From: Streptomyces sp. NRRL S-337 | GTDB taxonomy: Bacteria > Actinomycetota > Actinomycetes > Streptomycetales > Streptomycetaceae | NCBI RefSeq assembly: GCF_000720175.1 | Contig: NZ_JOIX01000008.1 | Span: 62,001 to 126,000, forward strand | Length of the DNA stretch: 64,000 nt | Reading direction: 5' to 3' | Shown here: in pieces, positions 34,082 through 42,870 of the stretch | How the letters are laid out: every line of letters starts with the position of its first letter | How positions within the stretch are numbered: the first letter of the stretch is position 1 | The notes under the pieces: generated by a model | The model's input: only the letters and a program-made list of their open reading frames with translations | Databases searched by the model: none | Told to the model about the DNA's origin: nothing | Program-made: the position numbers and the translations under genes

Positions 34082-34720
34082 ATGCTTCACGTCCTCTACC
34101 TGGCCGGCGTCGCGGCCTTCGCGGCGAGCGGGGTGCTGGCCGCCTACCGCGCCAACATGGACCCCTTCGGCGGCCTGGTGCTCGCCTTCGCCGCGTCCAT
34201 CTCCGGCGGCACGATGCGCGACCTCATCCTCGACCGGCGGCCGCTGTACTGGACGCACGACTGGGTGCTGCTCACCGTGATCATCTGCGTGGGCGTCGGC
34301 ACCATCGTCTATCTGCGGTTCTGGTCACTGCCCCGGAAAGCGCTGCTGGTGGTCGACGCGGTCGGACTGTCCGTGGTCACCGTGATCGGCGCCCGGGCCG
34401 CCATCGCGGCGGGCGCCACCCCGCTCGCCGTGATCATCCTGGCGGTGCTCACCGGCGTCGCCGGCGAGGTCATCCGGGACGTGCTGTGCGGCGAGTTCCC
34501 CCCGCTGCTGCTGCGCGAGGACGTCTACGCCATCGCCGCACTGGCCGGTGCCGGCTGCCTCCTGTTGCTGCACCACCTCGGCGCCCGGCCCACCCCCGCC
34601 GCGGCGATCTCGGCGGGGGTGGTGTTCGCCCTGCGGATGGGCGCGGTCTACCTGGGGCTGCACCTGCCGCGCCCCCAGCAGCTCCGCCCCCGGCCGGGCA
34701 GCCGGCCGGACGCCGACTGA
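34082..34720 (+). CDS. UPF0126/TRIC-type cation channel family membrane protein
   Basis: A 212-residue protein made of two UPF0126 repeats of three membrane segments each. The conserved kink motifs are ISGGTMRDLIL (about 39-49) and GVAGEVIRDVL (about 125-135). Structures of prokaryotic relatives show trimeric cation-selective channels. A basic, proline-rich C-terminal tail follows the last segment. The ATG at 34082 is chosen over upstream in-frame starts, which would run through the TetR-like operator. Ion selectivity cannot be read. Confidence 0.9.
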   Translation: MLHVLYLAGVAAFAASGVLAAYRANMDPFGGLVLAFAASISGGTMRDLILDRRPLYWTHDWVLLTVIICVGVGTIVYLRFWSLPRKALLVVDAVGLSVVTVIGARAAIAAGATPLAVIILAVLTGVAGEVIRDVLCGEFPPLLLREDVYAIAALAGAGCLLLLHHLGARPTPAAAISAGVVFALRMGAVYLGLHLPRPQQLRPRPGSRPDAD

Positions 34721-34736
34721 CCGGCCCGGCCGCCGG

Positions 34737-36146
34737 CTACCTCACGGACAGCGCCGGCTTGCTCTCCGTGTACAGCCAGGTGTTGAAGAAGTCCCCCAGC
34801 TTCTGCCCGGAGACCTTCTCCGCCAGCGCGACGAACTGGGCGGTGTCCGCGTTGCCGTAGCGGTGGGCCGCGGTCCAGGCCGGCAGCAGCTGGAAGAACG
34901 CCGTGTCACCGATGCGCTCGCGGAGCGCCTGGAGGGTCATCGCACCCCGCCGGTAGACCGCGGCGGAGAACATCGTGTCGCGCTGCGGATCGGCGATCTT
35001 CTGCTTCCAGAAGCCGTCGTCCGCGGGGATCGCGTCGTACGCCTTGCGGAAGGAGTCGTGCGCGCTGACCGTGCCGCGGTGCTCGCTCCACAGCCACTGC
35101 GCGTAGCTGGCGAAGCCCTCGTTGAGCCAGATGTCCTTCCACTGCCGCACCGACACCGAGTCGCCGAACCACTGGTGGGCCAGTTCGTGGACGATCGTGG
35201 TCTCGCTGCGCACCGCCGAGTAGACCGGCTTGGACTGCACCTCCAGCGAGAACCCGGCCTGCGGCATGTCGTCGACGACCGCGCCGGTCTCCTCGAACGG
35301 GTACTTCCCGAAGACCTTCGACCAGTAGTCGGTGGCCTCCGCGGTGATGCCGTACACGTCCACCTGGCCGGTCGGCAGGGTCGGGTCGGTGGCCACGTAG
35401 ACCGGGATGCCGCCGGGGGTGGTGCCGGTGCGGACGTCGAACTTCCCGATGGTGGCGGTGGCGAGGTAGGTCGCCATCGGGCGGGACTCGCGCCAGTGGG
35501 CGTACGAGCGGCCGTGCGCCTCCCCGGAGGCGATCAGCCGGCCGTTGGAGACCCCGGTCAGGCCCTTGGGGGCGTCGATGCGGATGTCGTACGTCGCCTT
35601 GTCGCCCGGGTGGTCGCTGGAGGGGAACCACGTCGAGGCTGCGTTCGGCTCGCAGGCGACGAACACCCCGTCCTTGGTCTTCATCCAGCCGTAGTCCGAG
35701 CCGAAGACGATCGGGCCGCTCAACGGCTTGGGGACGCCGTGGTAGGCGACGGTGACGGTGAACTTCCCGCCGCGGCGCAGCGGGAAGGACGGGTGGACGG
35801 TTATCTCGTCGCCGGATCTCGCGAAGTGCGCCCGCCGGCCGTTCACCCGCACCGAGTCGACGGTCAGCTTCTGCAGGTCGAGGTCGAAGGCGGAGAGGTT
35901 CTGGGTGGCCCGGGCGGTGAGCGTGGTGCGGCCGTCGAGCCGGCCGCTGTCGGGGTGGTAGCTGACGCCGAGGTCGTAGTGCAGGGCGTCGAAGCCGCCG
36001 TTGCCCAGTTCGGGGAAGTACGGGTCGCCGGCGCCGGGCGCGCCGGGGGTCGCCGCGGGAGCGGCGGCGATGGTGGCGGCCGAGGCCACCGCGGTGGCCA
36101 GGGCCAGCCAGCGGGAGGTGCGGCGCGCGGAGCGGGAGAGTGCCAT
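34737..36146 (-). CDS. Secreted M1-family metallopeptidase
   Basis: A 469-residue protein. A Sec-type signal peptide occupies about residues 1-31 (basic N-region, SRWLALATAVASAATIAAAPAA). The M1 zinc site is HELAHQWFGD (H320, E321, H324) with the third ligand E343 in WLNEGFAS. The usual GAMEN exopeptidase motif is replaced by AGFSLEVQ, common in the short secreted Streptomyces M1 enzymes. The length lacks the large C-terminal domain of aminopeptidase N. AAGGGA precedes the ATG at 36146. It would release amino acids or peptides outside the cell; the peptide ABC transporter genes next door are on the same strand. Confidence 0.93.
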   Translation of the reverse strand: MALSRSARRTSRWLALATAVASAATIAAAPAATPGAPGAGDPYFPELGNGGFDALHYDLGVSYHPDSGRLDGRTTLTARATQNLSAFDLDLQKLTVDSVRVNGRRAHFARSGDEITVHPSFPLRRGGKFTVTVAYHGVPKPLSGPIVFGSDYGWMKTKDGVFVACEPNAASTWFPSSDHPGDKATYDIRIDAPKGLTGVSNGRLIASGEAHGRSYAHWRESRPMATYLATATIGKFDVRTGTTPGGIPVYVATDPTLPTGQVDVYGITAEATDYWSKVFGKYPFEETGAVVDDMPQAGFSLEVQSKPVYSAVRSETTIVHELAHQWFGDSVSVRQWKDIWLNEGFASYAQWLWSEHRGTVSAHDSFRKAYDAIPADDGFWKQKIADPQRDTMFSAAVYRRGAMTLQALRERIGDTAFFQLLPAWTAAHRYGNADTAQFVALAEKVSGQKLGDFFNTWLYTESKPALSVR

Positions 36147-36256
36147 GAGCCATCCCTTCGGACACACGGATGAAGGCCGATCGAAGATCGAACAACCGTG
36201 CTGACTCTGCACTCTCCCGCCGCGTTCCACCCGCGACTTTGCCAAGTCGTCAGGTG

Positions 36257-37375
36257 TTACTGATCACTTGATGCCTTACCGGCCGGCCCGCCGGCCGCCG
36301 CGGGCGCGGCATCCTCCGCGTTCTCCGGGTGGTGACACGCCACTTGGTGCCCGGTCCGCAGCGCGACCAGCGGCGGCTCGGTGGTGGCGCACACCTCGGT
36401 CGCCTTCCAGCAGCGGGTCCGGAACCGGCAGCCGGAGGGCGGGTTGATCGGCGAGGGCACGTCGCCCTTGAGCAGGATCCGGTCCCGCTGGGTGCGCCGC
36501 TTGGGGTCCGGCACCGGCACCGCGGACAGCAGCGCCTTGGTGTACGGGTGCATCGGCGTTTCGTAGAGCGAGGTACGGTCGGCCAGCTCCACGATCTTGC
36601 CGAGGTACATCACCGCGATCCGGTCCGAGACGTGCCGGATGACCGAGAGGTCGTGGGCGATGATGACGTAGGTCAGGCCCAGCTCCTCCTGGAGGTCGTC
36701 CATCAGGTTGACGACCTGCGCCTGGATGGACACGTCCAGCGCGGAGACCGGCTCGTCGGCGACCACCAGCTTGGGCTTGAGCGCCAGCGCCCGGGCGATG
36801 CCGATGCGCTGCCGCTGCCCGCCGGAGAACTCGTGCGGATAGCGGTTGTAGTGCTCCGGGCTCAGCCCCACCAGCTCCAGCAGCCGCTGCACCTCCTTCT
36901 TCACCCCGCCCTCGGGCTCGACGCCCTGGAGGCGGAAGGGGGTGGAGACGATGCCGCCGATGGTGTGCCGCGGGTTCAGCGAACCGTACGGGTCCTGGAA
37001 GATCATCTGGACGTCGCGGCGCATCGGCCGCAGCCTGCCCGTCGACAGATGGGTGATGTCGGTGCCCTGGAACTCGATCGAACCGCCGGTCGGCTCGTCG
37101 AGCCGGGTGATCAGCCGGCCCATCGTCGACTTGCCGCAGCCGGACTCGCCGACGACGCCGAGCGTCTCCCCCGGCCGTACGTCGAAGTCGATGCCGTCGA
37201 CCGCCTGCACCGCGCCGACCTGCCGCTTGAGCAGGCCCTTGGTGATCGGGAAGTGCCGCACCAGCCCGCGCACCCGCAGCAGCGGCTCGGCGTCGTCCCC
37301 GGACCCGGCCGGTGCCGCCTCCGCCGACTTCTGGAGCGGGATCGTGGTGTTCTCGTCGTCAGTCGTCTCGGTCAC
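36257..37375 (-). CDS. Oligopeptide ABC transporter ATP-binding protein (OppF/DppF-like)
   Basis: A 372-residue ATPase. Walker A is GESGCGKST; the Q-loop lies in MIFQDPYGSLNPR, the signature is FSGGQRQRIGIARAL, and Walker B is LVVADEPVSALDVS. The C-terminal oligopeptide/dipeptide extension contains the cysteine cluster PSGCRFRTRC...C...CHHP, which binds an Fe-S cluster in related ATPases. The GTG start overlaps the stop of the preceding ATPase gene (GTGA). It is last in the five-gene transporter cluster. Confidence 0.96.
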   Translation of the reverse strand: MTETTDDENTTIPLQKSAEAAPAGSGDDAEPLLRVRGLVRHFPITKGLLKRQVGAVQAVDGIDFDVRPGETLGVVGESGCGKSTMGRLITRLDEPTGGSIEFQGTDITHLSTGRLRPMRRDVQMIFQDPYGSLNPRHTIGGIVSTPFRLQGVEPEGGVKKEVQRLLELVGLSPEHYNRYPHEFSGGQRQRIGIARALALKPKLVVADEPVSALDVSIQAQVVNLMDDLQEELGLTYVIIAHDLSVIRHVSDRIAVMYLGKIVELADRTSLYETPMHPYTKALLSAVPVPDPKRRTQRDRILLKGDVPSPINPPSGCRFRTRCWKATEVCATTEPPLVALRTGHQVACHHPENAEDAAPAAAGGPAGKASSDQ

Positions 37376-38511
37376 AGCTTCGGCGCAATCTCTTCGGTCC
37401 AGATACGCTTCCGCTCCTCCGGCGCCATGTGGCAGGCGGAGAAGTGTCCTCCCCCACCGGCTACGCCCCCATTGGCGGGGGTGCCCCCACTGCCCGCCTC
37501 GCGCAGCTCGGGGCGGACCGTACGGGTGAGGTTGTCCTTCGGGACGTCCGCGTACGGGCAGCGGGGGTTGAAGGCACAGCCGGACGGGACGTTGATCAGG
37601 CTGGGCGGGGAGCCCTTGACCGGGATCAGCCGCTCGGTCTGCTCCCGGTCGATGCGCGGCATGGAGCCGAGCAGCCCCCAGGTGTAGGGGTGCTGGGGCT
37701 CGTAGAAGACCTTCTCGGCCGGGCCGCGCTCGATGCACCGCCCGCCGTACATCACCAGCAGGTCGTCGGCGAGCTCGGCGACCACGCCCAGGTCGTGGGT
37801 GATGATGATGACCGCCGAGCCGAACTCCTTCTGCAGATCACGGATCAGGTCCAGGATCTGCGCCTGGACGGTGACGTCCAGGGCGGTGGTCGGCTCGTCC
37901 GCGATGAGCAGCTCGGGGTTGTTCACCAGCGCCATCGCGATCATCGCGCGCTGGCGCATACCGCCGGAGAACTGGTGCGGATGGTCGTCCACCCGCTTGT
38001 CCGGCTGCGGGATGCCGACCCGGTCGAGCATCTCGATCGCCCGCTTGCGCGCGGTCTTCTTGTCCACGTCGTTGTGGACGCGGTAGGCCTCCACGATCTG
38101 GCTGCCGATGGAGTAGAACGGGTGCAGCGCGGACAGCGGATCCTGGAAGATCATGGCCATCTCGCGGCCACGCAGCCGGCGCACCTCGTCCGGGTCCGCG
38201 GAGACCAGCTCCTTGCCGTCCAGCCAGATCTCGCCGGACATCCGGACCTTGTTGCGCTGCTGGCGCGAGGCGCGGTGCAGGCCCATCACGGCCAGCGAGG
38301 TCACCGACTTGCCGGAGCCGGACTCGCCGACGATGCCGAGCGTCTTGCCCTTCTCCAGGCTGAACGTCAGCCCGTCGACGGACTTCACCACGCCGTCGTC
38401 GGTGGGGAAGTGCACCTTCAGGTCGCGTACGTCGAGGAACGCGGACGTCTGCGGTGCCGTTTTCGTGGTGGCCGCCTCAGCGGCGGTCCTGTCCTCGGAG
38501 GAGTCGGTCAC
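37372..38511 (-). CDS. Oligopeptide ABC transporter ATP-binding protein (OppD/DppD-like)
   Basis: A 379-residue ATPase. It shows Walker [11 protein letters not shown]-loop [13 protein letters not shown], signature [15 protein letters not shown], Walker [15 protein letters not shown] and the H-loop THDLGVV. The C-terminal [13 protein letters not shown] cysteines belong to the oligopeptide-type extension. An atypical Gly/Ala-rich insertion ([18 protein letters not shown]) interrupts this region near residue 350. GTGA overlaps couple it to the permease gene before it and the second ATPase gene after it. Confidence 0.96.
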   Translation of the reverse strand: MTDSSEDRTAAEAATTKTAPQTSAFLDVRDLKVHFPTDDGVVKSVDGLTFSLEKGKTLGIVGESGSGKSVTSLAVMGLHRASRQQRNKVRMSGEIWLDGKELVSADPDEVRRLRGREMAMIFQDPLSALHPFYSIGSQIVEAYRVHNDVDKKTARKRAIEMLDRVGIPQPDKRVDDHPHQFSGGMRQRAMIAMALVNNPELLIADEPTTALDVTVQAQILDLIRDLQKEFGSAVIIITHDLGVVAELADDLLVMYGGRCIERGPAEKVFYEPQHPYTWGLLGSMPRIDREQTERLIPVKGSPPSLINVPSGCAFNPRCPYADVPKDNLTRTVRPELREAGSGGTPANGGVAGGGGHFSACHMAPEERKRIWTEEIAPKL

Positions 38512-39518
38512 GAGAGCCTCACCCGCGGGTCGACGGCGGCGTACAGAACGTCCACCACCAGGTTGCATATGACGATGAAGAACGCGGCGAGCAGGGTGAC
38601 GCCGAGGATGTTCGGCAGGTCGTTGGCGTTGATCGCCTCGACGGCGAAGGCGCCGACTCCCTTGAGCGAGAAGACCTGTTCGGTGATGAGCGCACCGCCG
38701 AGCAGCAGGCCGAGGTCCATGCCGAAGACGGTGATGATCGGGGTGAGCGCGGCGCGCAGACCGTGCCGGACGACCACCTTGCGCTCCGGCAGGCCCTTGG
38801 CGCGGGCCGTGCGGATGAAGTCCTCGGCCAGCGTCTCCAGCATGCCGGCCCGGGTGAGCCGCGCGTAGAGCGCGGAGTAGAGGAAGGCCAGGGTGACCCA
38901 GGGCAGCACCAGGGTGCGGGCCCACAGGAACGGGTTGTCCAGCAGCGGCACGTAGTCGCTGCGTTCGAAGATCGGCCACTGGTAGGTGAACAGGGCCAGG
39001 GCCAGCGCGCCGGTGAAGAACATCGGGAGGGAGACGCCGGCCAGCGCCACGCCCATCGCCGCACGGTCGAAGAACGAACCGGGGCGCAGCGCGGAGAGCA
39101 CGCCGGTGGCGACGCCGGAGACGACCCAGAGCACGGCCGCGCCGGCGGCGAGCGAGAGTGTCACCGGGAGCCGGGACTGGATCTCCGGCCAGACCTCGAT
39201 GTGCGTCTTGAACGAGTAGCCGAAGCACGGCACGTGGCACTTGGCCGCTTCCGGGCCGAACTTGTAGTCGACGCCGGCGAAGATGCCCTTGAGGAAGTCC
39301 CAGTACTGCTCGTACACGGGCTTGTCCAGGCCGAGGTTCTTCTTCACCGCGGCGATGTCCGCGGCCGTGGGGGCCTTTCCGATGTACTGCTGGGCAAGCT
39401 GGTCGGTGCTCTGCCCGGCCAGTTTCGGCAGCAGGAAGAAGATGCCAAAAGTGACCGCGCTGACGATCAGCAGCAGGATCACTGCGCTGATCAACCTGCG
39501 GATGATGTACGAGAACAC
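38508..39518 (-). CDS. Oligopeptide ABC transporter permease (OppB/DppB-like)
   Basis: A 336-residue membrane protein. It has the N-terminal IIRRLISAVILLLIVSAVTFGIFFLLP helix and a long external loop with two cysteines (CHVPCFGYSF). Five further membrane segments follow, and the permease EAA-like loop reads EDFIRTARAKGLPERKVVVRHGLRAAL. It pairs with the OppC-like permease encoded upstream of the binding protein. It is the first gene after a hairpin that separates it from the binding-protein gene. Confidence 0.95.
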   Translation of the reverse strand: MFSYIIRRLISAVILLLIVSAVTFGIFFLLPKLAGQSTDQLAQQYIGKAPTAADIAAVKKNLGLDKPVYEQYWDFLKGIFAGVDYKFGPEAAKCHVPCFGYSFKTHIEVWPEIQSRLPVTLSLAAGAAVLWVVSGVATGVLSALRPGSFFDRAAMGVALAGVSLPMFFTGALALALFTYQWPIFERSDYVPLLDNPFLWARTLVLPWVTLAFLYSALYARLTRAGMLETLAEDFIRTARAKGLPERKVVVRHGLRAALTPIITVFGMDLGLLLGGALITEQVFSLKGVGAFAVEAINANDLPNILGVTLLAAFFIVICNLVVDVLYAAVDPRVRLS

Positions 39519-39536
39519 GGGGATGCGGCGTCGGCG

Positions 39537-39564
39537 CCGCGGGCCGGCCGGGACCGGCCCGCGG
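39537..39564 (-). terminator. Intercistronic hairpin between binding-protein and permease genes
   Basis: CCGCGGGCCGG (39537-39547) and CCGGCCCGCGG (39554-39564) form an 11-bp stem with a six-base loop in the 78-base gap. In many ABC transporter operons such a structure stabilises the upstream binding-protein mRNA and reduces readthrough. That role is inferred here. Confidence 0.65.
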
Positions 39565-39596
39565 ACACCAATGCCTTCACCTGCCTTCCAGGGCTG

Positions 39597-41351
39597 CTAC
39601 TTCTTGACGCCGATGTTGAGGTAGTCGTACTGACCGCTGAAGGCCGAGGTGGACACCAGGTTGGTGGCCTTGGGCGAGCGGTACATCAGGACCTTGAAGT
39701 AGGTGAGCGGGACCAGCGCCGCCTGCTCCATCGTCTTCTTGTCGATCTCGGCGTACGCCTTCTCGCGGGCCGCCTTGTCGGTGTTGGCGATGGCCGTCTC
39801 GAGCAGCTTGTTGATCTCCGGGTCGTCCAGCTCGGACAGGTTGGTGTTGCCGGACTTGCTGATCGCCTTGCCGTTCAGGATCTGCTGCAGGTAGCCGTAG
39901 CCGGTGGGGAAGTCGGAGCCCCACTGCATCATGATCAGGCCGACGTTGTTCTTCTTGTTGAACGCCGGCACACCGGCGTAGTCCGAGAAGTACTTGCTCG
40001 TCGGGTACGACTGGATCTTGGCGGTGACGCCGATCTTCTTGAGTGACTCGATGACCGAGGTGGCCGCGTCGACCTCGTCCTGGCGGTCGTTGCGGGCCAG
40101 GATCGTGGTCGTGGCCTTGCCGGCGCCGCACTTGTCCCAGTGCTTCTTGGCCTCGGCCAGGTCGAGCTTGTCGCCGTCGTACTTCTGCGGGTACAGGTCG
40201 TACTTCTGGTAGCCGGCGATGTCGGTCGGCAGGACCGTGGAGGCCAGCTCACCGCGGATCGGGCCGCCGAGCGCGGTCTGCACGGCCTTCTTGTCGATCG
40301 CGTACTCGACCGCCTTGCGGCACTCAAGGTTGTCGAACGGCTTCACCTTGGTGTTGATCGCCGTGTAGACGAGGCGCTGGCCGAGCGCGTTGTCGGTGTT
40401 GGCCTTCTCGTCGGCGTTGGTCAGGAGCTGGGCCTGCGTCTGGCCGTCGACGCCGCGGCCGGCCAGGTCGACCAGGGTGTTGCCGGACTGGAGGTCCTTG
40501 TCGATCGTCGACTGGGCGACCTTCAGGTTCAGCACGATCTTGTCCGGGAGCTGCTTGCGCAGCGGGTCGGTCTTCGCCGACCACTGCGGGTTGCGGACCA
40601 GGGTGAGCTGCTTGCCCTCCTGGTAGCTCTGGAACTTGTACGAGCCGGTGGACAGCACGGACTTGGTGTAGTCCGCGCCCTTGTCCTTGGCCTGCGGGAC
40701 CGGCGCGGTCTGCGGGGCGCTGACCAGGTAGTCGAACTCGGCGAACGGCTTCTTGAGGTGGAAGACGATCGTCTGGTCGTCGGGCGTCTCGATGGACTTC
40801 AGGCCGGCCTTGCTCTTGTCCTTGTACGGACCCTTGTAGCCGCCGCCGTCGTTGTCCTTGAGGAACTGCTGGAAGTAGTTCGGGCCCAGCGAGAGCACGT
40901 CACGCGCGAAGTTGGAGCGCTCCACGGCGTACTTGACGTCCTGCGAGGTGACGGTGGAGCCGTCCTCGTACTTGACGCCCTTGCGGAGCTTGTACGTCCA
41001 GGTCTTGCCGCCGTCGCTGGGCTTGCCCATGGACTCGGCGAGGTCCGGGACCAGCTCGTTGCCCTTGGTGCCGGGGCCCGGCTTGAAGGTGGTGAGCGGG
41101 CGCGCGTAGAGCCGGCTGAAGTTGTAGATGAAGGCGTAGTAGGTGTTGCCCGGGTCGAACGACTCGGGGGCGTCGCTCATGGCGTAGGTGACGGTGCCGC
41201 CCTTGGCGTCCGAGGCGTTGACGACGCCCTTGGTGGCCGCGTTGGCCTCGCCGGAGCCTTCCGAGGAGCCCTTGCCCCCGCTGCAGCCGGCCAGCAAAAG
41301 GCCCGCACTGGTGATGGCCGCTATGGTCGCGACCGGAACTGACCTTCGCAT
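39597..41351 (-). CDS. Oligopeptide-binding lipoprotein of the ABC transporter (OppA/DppA-like)
   Basis: A 584-residue family-5 solute-binding protein. The lipoprotein signal MRRSVPVATIAAITSAGLLLAGC places the lipidated cysteine at C23. The binding-protein signature appears as WTYKLRKGVKYEDGSTVTSQDVKYAVER and DPGNTYYAFIYNFSRLYARPL. The ATG at 41351 is the first residue of this signal; an upstream in-frame start would precede the lipoprotein signal with a charged leader. AGGGGA lies 12 bases upstream. A four-fold 11-base repeat lies in the leader. It should capture peptides outside the membrane for import. Confidence 0.96.
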   Translation of the reverse strand: MRRSVPVATIAAITSAGLLLAGCSGGKGSSEGSGEANAATKGVVNASDAKGGTVTYAMSDAPESFDPGNTYYAFIYNFSRLYARPLTTFKPGPGTKGNELVPDLAESMGKPSDGGKTWTYKLRKGVKYEDGSTVTSQDVKYAVERSNFARDVLSLGPNYFQQFLKDNDGGGYKGPYKDKSKAGLKSIETPDDQTIVFHLKKPFAEFDYLVSAPQTAPVPQAKDKGADYTKSVLSTGSYKFQSYQEGKQLTLVRNPQWSAKTDPLRKQLPDKIVLNLKVAQSTIDKDLQSGNTLVDLAGRGVDGQTQAQLLTNADEKANTDNALGQRLVYTAINTKVKPFDNLECRKAVEYAIDKKAVQTALGGPIRGELASTVLPTDIAGYQKYDLYPQKYDGDKLDLAEAKKHWDKCGAGKATTTILARNDRQDEVDAATSVIESLKKIGVTAKIQSYPTSKYFSDYAGVPAFNKKNNVGLIMMQWGSDFPTGYGYLQQILNGKAISKSGNTNLSELDDPEINKLLETAIANTDKAAREKAYAEIDKKTMEQAALVPLTYFKVLMYRSPKATNLVSTSAFSGQYDYLNIGVKK

Positions 41352-41366
41352 GGTGGTCGGTGTCCC

Positions 41367-41410
41367 CTTCGTTCGGTCTTCGTACGGTCTTCGTTCGGTC
41401 TTCGTTCGTC
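41367..41410. repeat. Four tandem 11-base repeats upstream of the binding-protein gene
   Basis: The plus strand reads CTTCGTTCGGT, CTTCGTACGGT, CTTCGTTCGGT and a fourth copy with one change, back to back. They end 16 bases before the minus-strand ATG at 41351. The 11-base period is close to one helical turn, so a protein could bind the same face of the DNA. The array lies in the transcribed leader if the promoter is further upstream. Confidence 0.75.
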
Positions 41411-41465
41411 GAGAAACGTCACAACACAAAGCGCGGTGGCGGCTGGGCGGACGCCCGCGGTGCCG

Positions 41466-42464
41466 TCAGCGGCTGCGCGGGTCCAGCGCGTCCCGCAGAC
41501 CGTCACCGAGCAGGTTGAACGCGAGCACGGTGACGAAGATCGCGAGGCCGGGGACGATCATGTACTGGGGGTCGACCTCGTAGTACTTGACCGCCTGGTT
41601 GAGCATGCCGCCCCAGGAGGCCTGGGGCGGCTGGATGCCGACGCCCAGGAAGCTCAGCGCGGCCTCGAAGAGGATGTTGGAGGGGATCAGCAGCGTCGAG
41701 TAGACGATGATGGGGCCCACCAGGTTGGGCAGCAGCTCCCGGAAGAGGATGAACGGTCCGCGCGCGCCCATGCCCCGGGCGGCGTCCACGAATTCCCGCT
41801 CGCGCAGCGACAGGGTCTGCGCCCGCACGATCCGTCCCATGTACGGCCAGTTGAAGAAGCCGATCACGAAGATCAGTACCGAGATGTGCAGCGGCAGGCC
41901 CTCCAGGCCGAAGGCGCCGCCCTGCAGCGAGGCGGAGATCGCGATGGCGAACAGCAGCAGCGGGAACGCCAGGAAGACGTCCATCATGCGGCTGATGAAG
42001 GCGTCCACCCGCCCGCGGTAGAAACCGGCGATCACGCCGAGCACGGTGCCGATGGCGACCGACAGCAGCGTGGCGCCGAACGCCACGATCAGCGACACCC
42101 AGGAGCCCTCCAGGACCCGGGCGAGCAGATCACGGCCGAACTTCGGGTCCACGCCGAGCAGGTGGTCCCCGCTCATCCCGCCGAAGTCCCCCTTGGGCAG
42201 CGTGGTGTTGGGGTCGATCAGCGACTCGTTGGGCGCGTTGGGGTCCAGCCCCAGCAGGGCCTGCAGCGGGCGGGAGAACGCCGCGACGGCGATCAGCAGG
42301 ATGACAACGATGGCACCGGCCACCGCGACCTTGTCCCGCCGGAAGCGCAGCCATGCGATCTGGCCGAGCGAGCGCCCTTCGATGCGCTTGCTCGCCACGC
42401 CCTCCAGCACCGCTTCCGGCTGCGCCTCGGCAGCCGCCCCGGTGGTCTCGATCGGTGCGGTCAC
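41466..42464 (-). CDS. Oligopeptide ABC transporter permease (OppC/DppC-like)
   Basis: A 332-residue permease. After a 40-residue cytoplasmic N-terminus (ending QIAWLRFRRDKVAVAG, the OppC signature) come a first helix, the extracellular HLLGVDPKFGRDLLARVLEGSW segment typical of OppC, and five more helices. The loop REREFVDAARGMGARGPFILFRELLPNL matches the ATPase-contact motif. It is the first gene of the transporter cluster, with 114 bases before the binding-protein gene. Confidence 0.95.
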   Translation of the reverse strand: MTAPIETTGAAAEAQPEAVLEGVASKRIEGRSLGQIAWLRFRRDKVAVAGAIVVILLIAVAAFSRPLQALLGLDPNAPNESLIDPNTTLPKGDFGGMSGDHLLGVDPKFGRDLLARVLEGSWVSLIVAFGATLLSVAIGTVLGVIAGFYRGRVDAFISRMMDVFLAFPLLLFAIAISASLQGGAFGLEGLPLHISVLIFVIGFFNWPYMGRIVRAQTLSLREREFVDAARGMGARGPFILFRELLPNLVGPIIVYSTLLIPSNILFEAALSFLGVGIQPPQASWGGMLNQAVKYYEVDPQYMIVPGLAIFVTVLAFNLLGDGLRDALDPRSR

Positions 42465-42829
42465 GGTGCCTTTGACCCCTCTCGGCCGACGGTGGCCGGC
42501 CCCTGCCCGCCGCGGTAGCGGCCTGGTTCACGTCAATTGGTGCACTTCGGAGCAAGTCCGGCCACCTTCGCGGGAGTTCACCTTGCGGAAGGAAGCGGTT
42601 CACACGACGCCGACCGGAATGTCGCTCGCACATAGGACCGAGGCCCTTGTTGGTTCCGGAGTCTTCATCCCCTTCGCGATCAGTCACCAGCCCTGACGGG
42701 GAAAGGATGCGCAACTGTGATGTGCTCCACGGCTTTCCGTTATACGGACACAAGTTCGGGCTGAGCGGAGCCGAGAGCCGCGGGAGAGCACCTCAACCGC
42801 GGGGCGTACGGGGCGAATTCAGCGCAAAA
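42465..42829. promoter_or_regulatory. Upstream region of the peptide transporter cluster
   Basis: A gene-free stretch expected to carry the transporter promoter. The only clear element is the palindrome TCCGTTATACGGA (42736-42748, 5-3-5). The DNA is less GC-rich than its surroundings. I could not assign -35/-10 boxes with confidence, and no reading frame here looks real. Confidence 0.4.
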
Positions 42830-42860
42830 CCCCTGTCGGAGCGACACGCTCCGACAGGGG
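42830..42860 (-). terminator. Rho-independent terminator of the first SseB-like gene
   Basis: CCCCTGTCGGAGCG (42830-42843) and CGCTCCGACAGGGG (42847-42860) form a perfect 14-bp stem with a three-base loop. It lies ten bases past the stop of the minus-strand SseB-like gene. On that strand it is followed by TTTTGCG, giving a textbook terminator. Confidence 0.88.
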
Positions 42861-42870
42861 AGACCGGCTG

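Noticed and set aside
40140..41342. Plus-strand open frame of 400 codons opposite the peptide-binding lipoprotein gene.
   Set aside because: Val/Leu/Arg-rich shadow caused by G/C bias at third positions; the minus-strand frame has a lipobox and family signature.
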